From positions 127,501 to 191,500 of the forward strand of contig JAEMWC010000040.1 in NCBI GenBank assembly GCA_016490735.1: a stretch of DNA of 64,000 nt. The letters run 5' to 3'. The stretch comes from Pachyseris speciosa. Taxonomy: Eukaryota; Cnidaria; Anthozoa; Scleractinia; Pachyseridae. The translations under genes were made by a program, and so were the position numbers. Of the stretch, positions 1 through 11,048 are shown one piece after another. The notes under the pieces are model-generated. The model did no database searches. It was not told the DNA's origin and saw only the letters and a list, made by a program, of their open reading frames with translations. How positions within the stretch are numbered: position 1 is the first letter of the stretch; every line of letters starts with the position of its first letter.

Positions 1-790
1 GGGTGTTCGTGGGTCCCATGTACTTGTTTTACTCCATGCTTTTGGCAAAATTCCTGCATCATTTTGTTCTTAAATTCCTTGCCGTTATCAATGTGGAGGG
101 TCTGAGGAAACCCAAAAACCCAGAATAATGCTTCCAATTCCTCTAACACTTCTTCAGCCGTTTTGCTGTATAAGCCGTATAACCAGGAGTACTTTGTATG
201 GTGGTCACTAATGTGTAGGACACATTGGTGGCTTGTATTCTCACATGAACATTTGAGATTTCGGAAGTCAATGAGATCAACTTCTACGTGTGACAGAAAC
301 GTTTCAGCATGTATTGGGTTTGTTATCGGCCGTTATCGGCTTGTATTCTCACATGAACATTTGAGATTTCGGAAGTCAATGAGATCAACTTCTACGTGTG
401 ACAGAAACGTTTCAGCATGTATTGGGTTTGTTATCGGCCGTTTCTTGTGGTCAGTAATACTCGTCTGCTGGGCATGGAGTCGACACAAGCTGGTAAACAA
501 AGATACTACTTGCTGCGGGATTTCAGAGTAAATACCTTTGACGTAGTTGTTGGTTTTGTCTCTTCCTCTGTGTGCTGTAGAGGAATGGCGTTGGCAGAGA
601 ACTTTGTGTAACTCGCTTTTTGGTACCACTATCTTGTTGTCTGTTCTAATGATCTTGCCATCCTTTACAGTCCACCGTTTTCGTTTTTTGGTGTTGATGT
701 CGTGCTTCGAAAGTTCGGCTTCTGTTCGGTGTCGTTTTCCTTCTTGAACTTCTTATAGACTTTCTAAATAATATTTGGCGTTGTTATAAA
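1..790 (-). pseudogene. Retroviral-type DDE integrase (KRBA2/Ginger/Ty3-like), C-terminal end outside window
   Basis: Reading leftwards, the frame gives an H2C2-like zinc-binding stretch (LHKVLCQRHSSTAHRG, later LFTSLCRLHAQQ), then a VEVDLIDF segment that fits the first catalytic Asp of an rve core, and later LHIDNGKEFKNKMMQEF, which fits the second Asp block. The catalytic Glu would lie beyond position 1. Such integrases insert transposon or retroelement DNA by a DDE mechanism in the nucleus. The gene is broken: a 108-bp tandem duplication (232-442) creates an in-frame TAA at 333-335, and another stop lies near 756-758. The spacing resembles domesticated or Ginger-type integrases more than the usual Polinton integrase. 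Integrase identity is clear; the exact family is inference. Confidence 0.75.
232..442. repeat. 108-bp direct tandem duplication inside the integrase
   Basis: A block starting cttgtattctcacatg at 232 is repeated from 340 with period 108 and no visible mismatch over about 100 bp. The period is a multiple of three, so the frame resumes after the junction, but the junction itself makes a TAA on the minus strand. The perfect copies imply a recent event. Confidence 0.9.
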
Positions 791-1435
791 ACGACTGGTC
801 GATGTAAACCGTGATTTTGCTTTTGGGTTTTTCCTTCAGTTGCTCTTTTCATAGAATACCTTCTCATTATGGAACGCACGGTTCCATACTGAACTAAACG
901 AAACTTCGCTTGCGCCGCACCTATATGGGAGAGCGAGAGAGACTGGGTACCAAACCCACCTTTTTAATATTAAAAATGGGGTGAGTTTTCATCGGTTGCA
1001 GCATGGCATAGTGGTTAGCGAGCAAGCCTACAAAGCAAGTAAAAGCTAGGGTGAGACTTCAAGTCCAGCCATCGACATCGGTGAGTGAACAAAAAAAATC
1101 CTGTAGAGTAATATATTTGAGAGGGGAGAGCTCTAGAGTATAGTTGGGGATTAGCGGGGTGTAAAGTGCACTGCAAGAGGTGGGAGAAATGAGGTGAAAG
1201 GGGAGTGTTGAGAAAATGGCAAGAGGAAGATAGTGCAAATCCGATCTATTCTTTTTATACATCCCCCCCCCAAAAAGCCAAGCCCCTATTTTTCAACCAC
1301 GCACCAAAGAATTAAATCCCTTTTTAGACAGTTGATAGAAAACCTAGTTTAGAACTAACTAGCAAAAAAATAAATTAACTGAAAATAAAAATTAACTACA
1401 ACATATACAACTACCATCAGAACTAAGAAACAGTG
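791..1435. other. Non-coding interval with a weak tRNA-like (SINE) remnant
   Basis: No supported coding region. At about 1001-1075 the plus strand reads gcatggcatagtggttagcg followed some 50 bp later by cttcaagtcc, which resembles degenerate Pol III A and B boxes and may be an old SINE head. A run of C follows at 1263-1270. Nothing else is recognisable. Confidence 0.35.
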
Positions 1436-2837
1436 CTAAAGGATTGACAAACCTTAAAAATAAAGATAATGAATGCTTCAGATGGTGTCATATCAGACAC
1501 TTGAAAACCACAAGAAAAATACCCACAGAAAATAAAAAAGATTGATCAAACATTTGTCAGTGAAATTGATTACACAGGTATTGAATTTCCAGTCAATCAA
1601 AAACAGTATAATAAAACTGAGAAACAGAACAGCATTCGCATCAATGTATTTGGTTATGAAGAAAAACAACCACTTCCAATATATATCTCAACGTTCATGT
1701 ACAATCAGACAAAGCATAAACATAGAAAGCGTTTCTGTATGTATTGTTTGCAGCGTTTCAGTTCTGAAGAAGTCCTTCACAAAGAAAACTGTATTGTAAT
1801 TAATGGCAAACAAGCAGTAAAAATGCCCGAAAAGGTGAAAAGATATTGAAATTTAATAATTTTCATAAACAATTACCAGTACCATTTGTCATCTATGTAG
1901 ATTTTGAAGCTATAACAGGAAAAGTACAAGGATGTCAACCAAACAATGATAAATCATATACTGAATCTTATCAACGACATGAAGACTGTCGATATGGGTA
2001 CAAGGTTGTCTGTTGTTATGATGATAAATATAGTAAGCCAGTTCAGATATACAGAGGAGAAAATCCTGTACTTGATGAGGTCAACTGGTGTAGAAAGGGT
2101 ATGATAAAAGAATTTAATAAACCATTGAGAATGACCGATGACTGAAGATGAAAGCAATTTTAAGAAAGCTAATGAATACCATATTTGCAATAAAAAATAT
2201 ACTAATTCAGACATTCTAGTTAGAGATCATTGTCACATTACTGGTAACTATAGAGGGTCAGTTCATCAAGATTGCAACCTAAATTTCAGGTTGACTGATA
2301 AAATACCAGTAATTTTTCATAATCTCCGCGGATAGGGCTGTCATTTCGTTATGCAACAAATTGGTAAAATAGCTAAAAGGCACACATTTAAAAATAAAAG
2401 GTGAGGAGAAACAGATGGACATTAATGTCATACCGATTAATATGGAGAAATACATGGCTTTCATGCTTGGAAAGCATTTGGTATTCATAGACAGCTTTCA
2501 GTTCATGAGTTCCATCTTGACAAGCTATTAAGTAATCTACCTGATGAGGCTTTCAAATATGCAGCAGAAGAATTCCAAGATGAACAATTCAAGGTGATGT
2601 AGAAAAAGGGTGTTATCCTTATGATTATATGGATAACTTCAAAACGTTTAAAGATACAGAACTACCGAGCTAAGATGACTTCTACAGTGTGTTGAATGAT
2701 GAGCACATAACTGACGATCAATACAAGCATGCTCAGAATGTGTGGAATACATTCAAACTCAAGAAAATGGGTCAACATCTATATCTAAGGTCTGGTGTTC
2801 TTCCGCTTGCTGTTTTTGAAAACTTCAGAAAAACCTG
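1436..2837 (+). pseudogene. Polinton/Maverick family B DNA polymerase, N-terminal half (decayed)
   Basis: The plus strand encodes the N-terminal and exonuclease part of a protein-primed DNA polymerase B of the Polinton type. The starting stretch LTNLKNKDNECFRWCHIRHL is typical of these proteins. A Cys pair region (FCMYCLQRF) is at about 1735-1760, the exonuclease I motif FVIYVDFEA at about 1885-1911, a zinc/endonuclease VII-like insert (VRDHCHITGNYRG, HQDCN) at about 2215-2275, and the second exonuclease motif region FHNLRG at about 2318-2335. Several frameshifts and stops interrupt it, including a TAG right after FHNLRG. Reading frame is lost at 2838 where a Penelope-like element sits; the same gene resumes at 5846. 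Confidence 0.85.
2827..2837. repeat. Target-site duplication of PLE-1, left
   Basis: agaaaaacctg, identical to 5835-5845. The polymerase protein reads through if the element between the repeats is skipped. Confidence 0.85.
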
Positions 2838-2887
2838 ATGATAGCTGAGTTAATCTTTTGTCTCACGATTGAGTCATAAAGATGTGG

Positions 2888-2932
2888 ATCGCGACGTTTC
2901 GACCGCGATGCTGCTGGTCTTCATCAGGCGAT
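2888..2932 (-). ncRNA. Hammerhead-ribozyme-like motif of PLE-1, left arm
   Basis: On the minus strand: stem I ATCGC, core CTGATGA, an extra A, stem II GACC/GGTC, core GAAA, a palindromic ACGT that could give a dimeric stem III, then C and stem I GCGAT. PLEs are reported to carry minimal hammerheads. The extra A before stem II and the loop-less stem III are atypical, so self-cleavage is an inference. Confidence 0.6.
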
Positions 2933-4131
2933 GGTGTCGACTGGTTGCGTGTGAGAATAAGAAGCACCGTGGCTGGTCGTGATTGGCGCGTTTCGATCCT
3001 CGCTTAGGCTGTTATTGATTGGAGGATTTCGATCCTTGTCGTTCAGACTAGAAATTGGTCCCTCAGCGGTCCGCTTTGGTACTGATCGGCTGTTGTGTTG
3101 TCTGATCGTGGGCATCCACGCTTCAGGAATTTCAATTCCACTGTCCCTGTTAATGTTTTTAGGGTGAAGTCTTATGTGAATAGCCTCTTTAACCCTACGG
3201 GTGTACCAATGTGGGTCTCGGTCAATAAATTTAACTTCGTCCCAGAGCGGATAATTTCCGGTCGCGTTGCTATGTTCTGAAACGGCGGAGGATTGGGTTC
3301 GAGCAAGCCGTATGTCTCTATCGTGTTCCTTAATCCGTTCATGCATAAATCTTCCCGTCTCTCTAATATAAACCTTACCACATTCGCAGGGAATCTTGTA
3401 GACTACTCCGTCTTGTTTTACTGGATCGACAATGTCCTTAGGTCGCACTAGGTGTGATCTAAGAGTTGTGTCAGATCTGAAAATAGTCCGTATGCCTTGT
3501 TGTTGTAGGCAACGACGAAGAGCCTCCGATGTGCCTTTGACGTATGGGAGAACCACAGTAGATTTAATTCCGGGTTCAGGTTCTTTAGTGGTTGTTCGTC
3601 CCTTGGTTTTTTGATTTTTTTGATTTTTTAAAAACGAAAACGGATAACCGTTGGAAACAAGGACCGATGAGAGGTATTTCTTTTCATGAGAGATAACTGA
3701 TGGTTTTGTTATGAGGTGTTTAGATCGATCGTACAGGCACTTGACAATACCGCGGTTTACAGATTGCGGGTTGTGTGAATCATACGCTAGGTACTGGTCA
3801 GTGTGTGTAGGCTTTCTGTAAACACTGGTAGAGAGGTATCCATTCGAATCCTTGATGATCAACGTATCAAGGAAGGGAATTGAGTTGTCATTCTCAGTTT
3901 CCATTGTGAAACGGATTGTCGGCTGTTGACTATTGAGGTGTTGTAAGAACGGTCAACTTTGTCACCATTTAAGGTGGTAAAGGTGTCGTCCACATAGCGT
4001 TTCCAGATCTTAGGGGTACAGGGCGTCGATGTCAAAGGTTGCTCCTCAAAGCCCTCCATCTTCTTATCTAGCACTACACTGGCACGACCTTTATCTGCTG
4101 GGAGAATCATGATGGAGGCATCCTCTTTCAA
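2924..4131 (-). pseudogene. PLE-1 minus copy: RT fragment plus GIY-YIG endonuclease
   Basis: The protein begins with an RT N-terminal motif (ASIMILPADKGRASVVLDKK), then jumps straight to EEQPLTSTPCTPKIWKRYVD, so most of the RT palm is deleted. Motif C reads YVDDTF. A frameshift follows before METENDNSIPFLDTL (motif D region), and the rest is open to 2924. The C-terminal GIY-YIG domain (VYKIPCECGKVYIRETGRFM) has Arg where the family normally has the Gly of YIG, which probably impairs cleavage. RT plus GIY-YIG would normally copy and insert the element in the nucleus. Confidence 0.85.
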
Positions 4132-5712
4132 ACCTTATGGCCTTCCCAAGATACACAAAGCCAACACACCACTGAGACCTCTAGTCTCTTGTGTGAACAC
4201 CTTTGCTTATGATCTGTCTTCCTACTTAGCCGATGTATTATCTCCCCTAACAGGGAACTCAGAGTACACAGTTGACAACTCAGCTCATTTTGTGTCCATT
4301 GTGAACGGCGAAAGGGTACTAGAAAACGAGATCATGGTGTCTTTCGACGTAGTGTCTCTGTTCACGAACGTTCTAATCGAAGGAGCAGTACAGACTGCAC
4401 TGCGAAAACTAGAAGCTGACCCGTGCCTTGCCAACCGCACGACTCTAACACCTACGCAGATTGCAGACCTCTTGAGTTTCGTTCTTAGATCCACATACTT
4501 CCAGTATGATGGACTGATTTAGGAACAGCAAGAAGGAGCAGCCATGGGTAGCCCGGTATCCGCAGTGATAGCTAACCTCTACATGGTGGGTTTTGAGGAG
4601 CAACCTTTGACATCGACGCCCTGTACACCTAAGATCTGGAAACGCTATGTGGATGACACCTTTACCATCTTAAATCGTGACAAAGTTGACCGTTCTTACA
4701 ACACCTCAATAGTCAACAGCCGACAATCCGTTTCACAATGGAAACTGAGAATGACAACTCAATTCCCTTCCTTGATACGTTGATCATCAAGGATTCGAAT
4801 GGATACCTCTCTACCAGTGTTTACAGAAAGCCTACACACACTGACCAGTACCTAGCGTATGATTCACACAACCCGCAATCTGTAAACCGCGGTATTGTCA
4901 AGTGCCTGTACGATCGATCTAAACACCTCATAACAAAGCCATCAGTTATCTCTCATGAAAAGAAATACCTCTCATCGGTCCTTGTTTCCAACGGTTATCC
5001 GTTTTCGTTTCTAAAAAATCTTACGAAAACCAAGGGACGAACAACCACTAAAGAACCTGAACCCGGAATTAAATCTACTGTGGTTCTGCCATACGTCAAA
5101 GGCACATCGGATGCTCTTCGCCGTTGCCTACAACAACAAGGCATACGGACTATTTTCAGATCTGACACAACTCTTAGCTCACACCTAGTGCGACCTAAGG
5201 ACATTGTCGATCCAGTAAAACAAGACGGAGTAGTCTACAAGATTCCCTGCGAATGTGGTAAGGTTTATATTAGAGAGACGGGAAGATTTATGCATGAACG
5301 GATTAAGGAACACGATAGAGACATACGGCTTGCTCGAACCCAATCCTCCGCCGTTTCAGAACATAGCAACGCGACCGGAAATTATCCGCTCTGGGACGAA
5401 GTTAAATTTATTGACCGAGACCCACATTGGTACACCCGTAGGGTTAAAGAGGCTATTCACATAAGACTTCACCCTAAAAACATTAACAGGGACAGTGGAA
5501 TTGAAATTCCTGAAGCGTGGATGCCCACGATCAGACAACACAACAGCCGATCAGTACCAAAGCGGACCGCTGAGGGAACAATTTCTAGTCTGAACGACAA
5601 GGATCAAAATCCTCCAATCAACAACAGCCTAAGCGAGGATCGAAACGCGCCAATCACGACCAGCCACGGTGCTTCTTATTCTCACACGCAACCAGTCGAC
5701 ACCATCGCCTGA
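4109..5712 (+). pseudogene. PLE-1 plus copy: RT and GIY-YIG endonuclease
   Basis: Starts inside the RT with KPYGLPKIHKANTPLRPLVS, then motif A VSFDVVSLFTNV, motif B GAAMGSPVSAVIANLYM, motif C YVDDTF and motif D NSIPFLDTL. A TAG stop lies at 4520-4522 just before motif B and a frameshift near 4686-4700. The GIY-YIG part carries the same YIR variant and the same frameshift as the minus copy, so both came from one already defective template or have been homogenised. The C-terminus ends with HTQPVDTIA next to the hammerhead-like motif. Confidence 0.87.
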
Positions 5713-5748
5713 TGAAGACCAGCAGTATAGCGGTCAAAACGTCGCGAT
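5704..5748 (+). ncRNA. Hammerhead-like motif of PLE-1, right arm (core mutated)
   Basis: Same layout as the left arm: ATCGC, CTGATGA, GACC/GGTC, ACGT, C, GCGAT. The conserved GAAA is AAAA here (5736-5739), which replaces the G12 equivalent needed for catalysis in known hammerheads, so this copy is predicted inactive. Confidence 0.55.
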
Positions 5749-5834
5749 CCACATCTTTGTGACTCAATCGTGAGACAAAAGATTAACTCAGCTATCATTT
5801 GAAACCACGATGACGAACACCTTTCATAATATTT

Positions 5835-5845
5835 AGAAAAACCTG
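5835..5845. repeat. Target-site duplication of PLE-1, right
   Basis: agaaaaacctg, identical to 2827-2837. Confidence 0.85.
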
Positions 5846-7475
5846 TTTACAGTACTACAAACTCGATCCGTGTCATTACCTCACAAGTCCTGGGCTTTCT
5901 TGGGACGCCATGTAAAGGATAACTAATATTCACTTAGAATTCATTGAAAAGGGTATAATCGTTAGCTAATCGTTATGGTAAATCAAATAATAAATACGTG
6001 AAAGATTACGATAAAAAGAAACCCTCAAAGTATATTATTTATCTCGATGCTAACAATCTATATGGTTGGGCGACCTCGCAGTGCTTACCTACTGGTGGAT
6101 TCAGATGGTTGAAACAGGAAAAAATCAACAAAATAGATTTAGCCAAATAAACTGAGCATAGTGAAAAAGGAATGATTCTTGAAGTTGATCTTGATCTTAA
6201 GGGGAGCAGGGATGGCGCAGTGGTGAGAGCACTCGCCTTCCACCAATGTGGCCCGGGTTCGATTCCCGGACTCGACGTCATATGTGGGTTGAGTTTGTTG
6301 TTGGTTCTCTTCTCTACTCCGAGAGGTTTTTCTCCGGGTACTCCGGTTTTCCCCTCTCCACAAAAACCAACATTTCCAAATTCCAATTTCATCTGCTTGT
6401 AAAGCGCATTTGAACATATACAAATGGAAAATGCGCTATATAAGTTCTAAATTATTATTAATTATTAATATCCTGAACAATTACATGATTTACTTAACGA
6501 TTATCCCGTCGGACCTAAAAAATTAAAAGTGACCAAAGATATGCTGTCACGTTACTGTGAGAATATCAGACAAAAGTATAACATATCAACTGGATTGGTA
6601 CACAAGTTGATTCCCACACTATCTAACAAACATAAATACGTTTTGCATTACAGAAACCTACAGCTTTATCTTAATCTTGGATTGAAAATAAAAAGGGTTC
6701 ATCGAGTGGTCGTATTCAATTAATCACCGTGGCTAAAACAGTAAACAGATTTCAATACACAAAAGAGAACCAATGCTAAAAACAGTTTCGAAAAGGACTT
6801 CTTCAAGCTTATGAACAACAGTGTATTCGGAAAAACAATGGAAAACATTCGCAATCGTGTTGATGTAAGACTTGTCACTGATGAACAAACATTATTAAAA
6901 TTAGCTTCAAAGCCGTACATAAAATGAAAGAAACGTTAACTCTCAATCGCCGGCATATGTAGGAATGTGCATTTTAAAACAGAAGTATGGCAATAAAGCT
7001 AGGCTGCTATTCACAGACACAGATAGTCTGACTTATTAAATCGAAACTGATGATGCGTATCAAGATTTTTGGAATGATAAATAAAAAGTCGGCAACAGTG
7101 ATTACGCAGAAAATAGTCCATACTTCGACAAATCAAATAAAAAAGTCATCGGAGAATTCAAAGATGAAGCCGCTGGCATTCCAATAACAAAATTCATCGG
7201 AAAAAGAAGCAAAATGTACTCTTATATAAAAGACAATAACAAAGAAAGCAGAACTGCGAAAGGCATTAAGAAGAACATAATCGAAAAAATTATTCAATAA
7301 CAAACAAATACGTCACCAAATTGAAACGATTCGGAGCTTCAACCATGAAGGCGGCAGCTATAATCTAACTAAAATTTCATTCTCTTGCTTCGACGACAAA
7401 CGTTTCATTCATGAGAATGGTGTGACGAGCTTTGCTTACGGTCATTATAATATAAAGAGTTCAAAGTCTAAATGA
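5846..7475 (+). pseudogene. Polinton/Maverick DNA polymerase B, C-terminal half (decayed)
   Basis: Continues the polymerase after PLE-1 with YYKLDPCHYLTSPGLSWDA. Palm motifs are visible: YIIYLDANNLYGWATSQCL (motif A region, about 6035-6095), [20 protein letters not shown] (motif B region, about 6802-6860) and FTDTDSLTY (motif C, about 7010-7037). A SINE interrupts it at 6196-6475. Stops and frameshifts are frequent, including a TAA right after DTDSLTY. The C-terminal block CFDDKRFIHENGVTSFAYGH runs to a TGA at 7473-7475. In an intact element this enzyme replicates the whole transposon from a protein primer; this copy cannot work. Confidence 0.85.
6196..6475 (+). mobile_element. tRNA-derived SINE
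   Basis: The head has a Pol III A box tggcgcagtgg (6213-6223) and a B box ggttcgattcc (6256-6266), followed by a body with ctccgggtactccggttttc and an AT-rich tail ending in attattaattattaat. I recognise this head and body from cnidarian genomes. It lies inside the polymerase pseudogene in the same orientation. A truncated minus-strand relative is at 34622-34830. Confidence 0.8.
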
Positions 7476-7489
7476 GTGTTGTCTTGAGC

Positions 7490-8062
7490 GTTGATCCATC
7501 TTTTTAATTGATACAGGCATCTTCAAACAAAACTTTCACAAATTTGAAGTTATTTACTGAAACATTTCACAATTATGAAGCCAAACTTTGAAGTTAGTGA
7601 TTGGTCAAAAATTATGCGACTGTCATACGATAATCATATGACCTTCAAAAAATAAGACAAGTCCAGAGAAATAAGCGGGGAATCCCCATTCTCTGTTTTT
7701 CAGTATTACTTCTTGTTTTCCAGGAATTGTCACGCTATGGTGATTTCAAACGCCGGCCGAAGTATTGGCTATTGTGTTGGCCATTATTGCTTTTGAATGG
7801 GTACCGAGTACTTATATTATCAACTTAGCCCACATAAAAACTTTCCGTAGCAGAACCGAGAATTTTGCAAATATATAGTATCAAAAAGCTGAATTATCCA
7901 ATATTTCCAAGAAAAATATCATATAGTATTTCCAAGAAATTCAAAAATACATAGTTTCCTTTATTTTCAGACCACCAAAAGGGAGTAGTTAGATAGTTGG
8001 TGGTTACAGATCACTTTTGCAAAACTGATCTAGAACCGCCAACTCTCTAACTACTAGTAGAA
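7490..8062. repeat. Left inverted-repeat module with promoter-like outer end and inner hairpin
   Basis: The reverse complement of this block matches 36262-36718 continued at 51126-51330, with moderate divergence. Shared landmarks are ggtcatatgattatc, gaccaatcactaacttcaaa, ggccaacacaatagcc and the hairpin at the satellite edge. On the minus strand its outer end contains ATGCCTGTATCAATTAAAAA followed by a short 19-codon frame that runs into the polymerase stop; the right module has ATGCCTTTCTCTTTGAAACA at the matching place. It may be a Polinton terminal inverted repeat or the end of a separate element. Confidence 0.7.
7984..8055. repeat. Hairpin at the inner end of the left module
   Basis: agtagttagatagttggtgg pairs imperfectly with ccgccaactctctaactact around a short tgcaaaa centre that itself pairs (agatca/tgatct). 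The satellite starts immediately after it. The mirror hairpin is at 36269-36339. Confidence 0.8.
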
Positions 8063-11048
8063 GCGATGATTACTACATGTGCGCACGGTGTAGAGTGCGT
8101 CCCATCAATTCCTAATTTCCGAGATTTTGACCCTCGATCATCACTTCACTCGTTTAAAACTTGTAAGAGCAAGTTAAAATTAGGTTCTTTTTACTAGCTG
8201 TGATGAGTACTATTTGTACGCACGGTGTGTAGCGCGTCCCATCAGTTCCTGATTTCCGAGATCTTGACTCTCGGTCCTGGTGTAACTCTTTTAAAACTTG
8301 AAAAAGCATCTTCAAAGTAGGTGCTTTTAACTAGCGGTAATGAGAGCTACTGGTGCGCACGGTATGGAGCGCCTCCTATCAACTCCTGATTTCCGAGATG
8401 TTAACTCTCGCTCCAGATCTCACCCTTTTAAAACTTGTAACAGCACGTTAAATGTAGGTAGTTTTTACTTCCTGTAATGAAAGCTACTTGTGCGCACGGT
8501 ATGGACCGCCTCCCATCAATTCCTGACTTCCTCTTAAGAGCATATAGCTGTGATGAGCACTATTTGTGCGTAAGGTGTGGAGCGCGTGGCATCAGTTCCT
8601 GGTTTCCGAGATTTTGACTCTCGGTCATCATTTTACTCTTTTGAACCTTTTAAGAGCATGTTGAAAGTAGGTGCTTTTTACTAGCTGTGATGAGTACTAA
8701 TTGTGCGCACGGTTTGCAGCACGTCCCATCAATTCCTGATTTCCGAGATTTTGACTCTAGTTCCTGATCTCACTCTTTTAAAACTTGCAAGAGCATGTTG
8801 AAAGTAGGTGCTTTTTCCTAGCTGATTTCACTCTTTCAAAACTTGTAAGACCATGTTGAAACTAGGTGCTTTTTACCTGCTGTGACAAGTACTAATTGTG
8901 CGCACGGTTTGCAGCGCGTCCCATCACTTCCTGATTTCGGAGATTTTGACTCTCGGTCATCATTTTACTCTTTTAAAACTTGTAAGAGTATGTTGAAAGT
9001 AAGTGCTTTTTCCTAGCTGTGAGGAGTACTACTTGTGCGCACGGTGTGGAGCGCGTCCCATCAATTCCTGATTTCCAAGATTTTGACTTTCGATCATAAT
9101 CTCAGTCTTTTCAAACTCTTAAGAGCATATTAAAAGTAGGTGCTTTTTACTTGCTGTGACAAATACTAATTGTGCGCACGGTTTGCAGCACGTCCCATCA
9201 ATTCCTGATTTCCGAGCTTTTGACTCTCGGGGATATTTTACTCTTTTAAAACTTGTAAGAGCATGTTGAAAGTAGGTGCTTTTTACTAGCTGTGATGAGT
9301 ACTATTTTTGCGTACGGTGTTGAGCGCTTCCGATCAATTCCTGATTTCCGAGATTTTGACTCTCGGTCATAATCTAACTCTTTTAAAACTTGTAACAGAA
9401 GAACGTAGGTTGTTTTTACTTGCTGTGATAAGAGCTACTTGTGCGCACGGTATGGAGCGCGTCCCATCAGTTCTAGATTGAAGAGATTTTGACTCTCGGT
9501 CATCATCTTACTCTTTTAAAACTTGTAACAGCATACTGAAAGTAACTACTTTTTACTAGCTGTGATGGTTGCTACTTGTGCTATGGGTGTAGAGCGCGTC
9601 CCATAAATTTTTGATTTCCGAGATTTTGACTCTCGGTCATAATCGCACTATTTTGAAACTTGTAACGACATGTTGAAAGTAGATGTTTCTTACTAGCTGT
9701 AATGAGTACTACTTGTGCGCACGGTGTGCAGCGCGTCGCATCAATTCTTGATTTTCGAGATTTTGACTCTCGGTCATGATCTCTCTTTTAAAACTTGTAA
9801 GACTATGTTTAAAGTGGGTCCTTTTTACCACCTGTGATGAGTATTATTTGGCGCATGGTTTGCAGCACGTCCCATCCATTCCTGATTTCGAGATTTTGAC
9901 TTTCGGTCATCATCTCACTCTCTTACAGTTTGTAAGAATATGTTGGTTGTTTGTTGATATGTATAGGTACCTTTTACTACCTGTGATGAGTACTATTACT
10001 GCAAGCGGTGTGGAACGCGTCCCATCAATTCTTGATTTTCGAGATTTTGACTCTCGGTCATGATCTCACTCTTTTAAAGCTTGTAAGACCATGTTTAAAG
10101 TGGGTCCTTTTTACCACCTTTGATAAGTATTATATGGCGCATGGTTTGCAGCACGTCCCATCCATTCCTGATTTCGCGATTTTGACTCTCCGTCATCATC
10201 TCACTCTCTTAAAGCTTGTAAGAATCTGTTGAAAATAGGTACCCTTTACTACCTGTGATGAGTACTATTACTGCGAACGGCGTGGAGCGCGTTCCATCCA
10301 TTCTTGATTTCCGAGGTTTTGACTCTCGCTCATAATTTCACTCTTTTAAGACTTGTAAGAGTATGTTGAGGGTAGCTGCTTTTTACTAGCTGTGATGAGT
10401 ACTACTTGTGCGCATGGTGTGGAGCGTGTGCCATCATCTTCTGATTTCCGAAATATTGAATCTAAGTCCTGTTCTCACTCTTTAAAACTTTCAAGAGCAT
10501 GTTGAAATTAGGTACTTTTAACTGAGTGTGATGAGTGCTACTTGTGCGCATGGAGTGGATCGCTTCCCATCAATTCTTTATTTCCGAGATTTTGACCCTC
10601 GGTCCTGATCTCACTCTTTTAAGACTTCTAACACGATGTTGAAAGTAGGTTCCTTTAACTTGCTGTGATGAGTACCACTTGTGTGCACGGTGTGCTGCGC
10701 GTCCCATCAATTCCCGATTTCCTTTTTTTTTATCGGTCCTGATGTCACTCTTTTAAAATTTCTAAGAACATGTTTAAAGTAGGTGCTTCTATCTGGCTGT
10801 GATGAATGCTACTTGTGCGCACGGTATGGAGCGCATCCCATCAAATCTTGATTTTAGAGATTTTGACTCTTTGTCATCATCTCACTCTGTTATAACTTGT
10901 AAGAGCATGTTGAAAGTACGTACTTTTTACTACATGTGATGAGTACTTTTTGTGCGCACGGTGTGGAGCGCGTCCCATCAATTCCTCATTTTTTTTAGAT
11001 TTTGACCCTCGGTTGTACTCTCGCTCTTTTAAAAGAGCATGTTGAAAG
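8056..11048 (+). repeat. 137-bp satellite array (main block)
   Basis: About 22 diverged copies of a unit containing gtgcgcacggtgtggagcgc, cccatcaattcctgatttcc and gagattttgactctcgg. Spacing between successive cccatca sites is mostly 136-137 bp (8101, 8238, 8375, 8512), with occasional partial units such as 8512 to 8589 and 8725 to 8920. Two variants (gtgtggagcgcg and gtttgcagcacg) are interspersed. Open frames in it are by-products of the repeat and are not genes. Confidence 0.9.

Larger units (their letters stand above)
2838..5834. mobile_element. PLE-1: Penelope-like element in head-to-head inverted configuration
   Basis: The insertion interrupts the Polinton polymerase and is flanked by an 11-bp direct repeat agaaaaacctg (2827-2837 and 5835-5845). 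It consists of a minus-strand copy (2838 to about 4130) and a plus-strand copy (about 4109-5799) whose 3' halves form near-identical inverted arms of about 1.2 kb, with the reverse transcriptase region of the plus copy in the middle. The 5799 end is followed by a 35-bp tail of unknown origin. Each arm ends with a hammerhead-like motif. Inverted PLE copies are known for this class. Confidence 0.85.

Noticed and set aside
1..790. Assignment of the integrase to the Polinton at 1436-7475
   Set aside because: It is on the opposite strand and its motif spacing fits KRBA2/Ginger-type integrases better; the link cannot be shown.
1059..1262. Minus-strand open frame of 67 codons
   Set aside because: No domain, no context, low-complexity purine-rich DNA.
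2979..3614. Plus-strand frames within PLE-1
   Set aside because: They are antisense shadows of the PLE nuclease frame.
9776..10232. Open frames of 70-95 codons in the satellite
   Set aside because: They repeat with the 137-bp unit and reflect the repeat, not coding selection.
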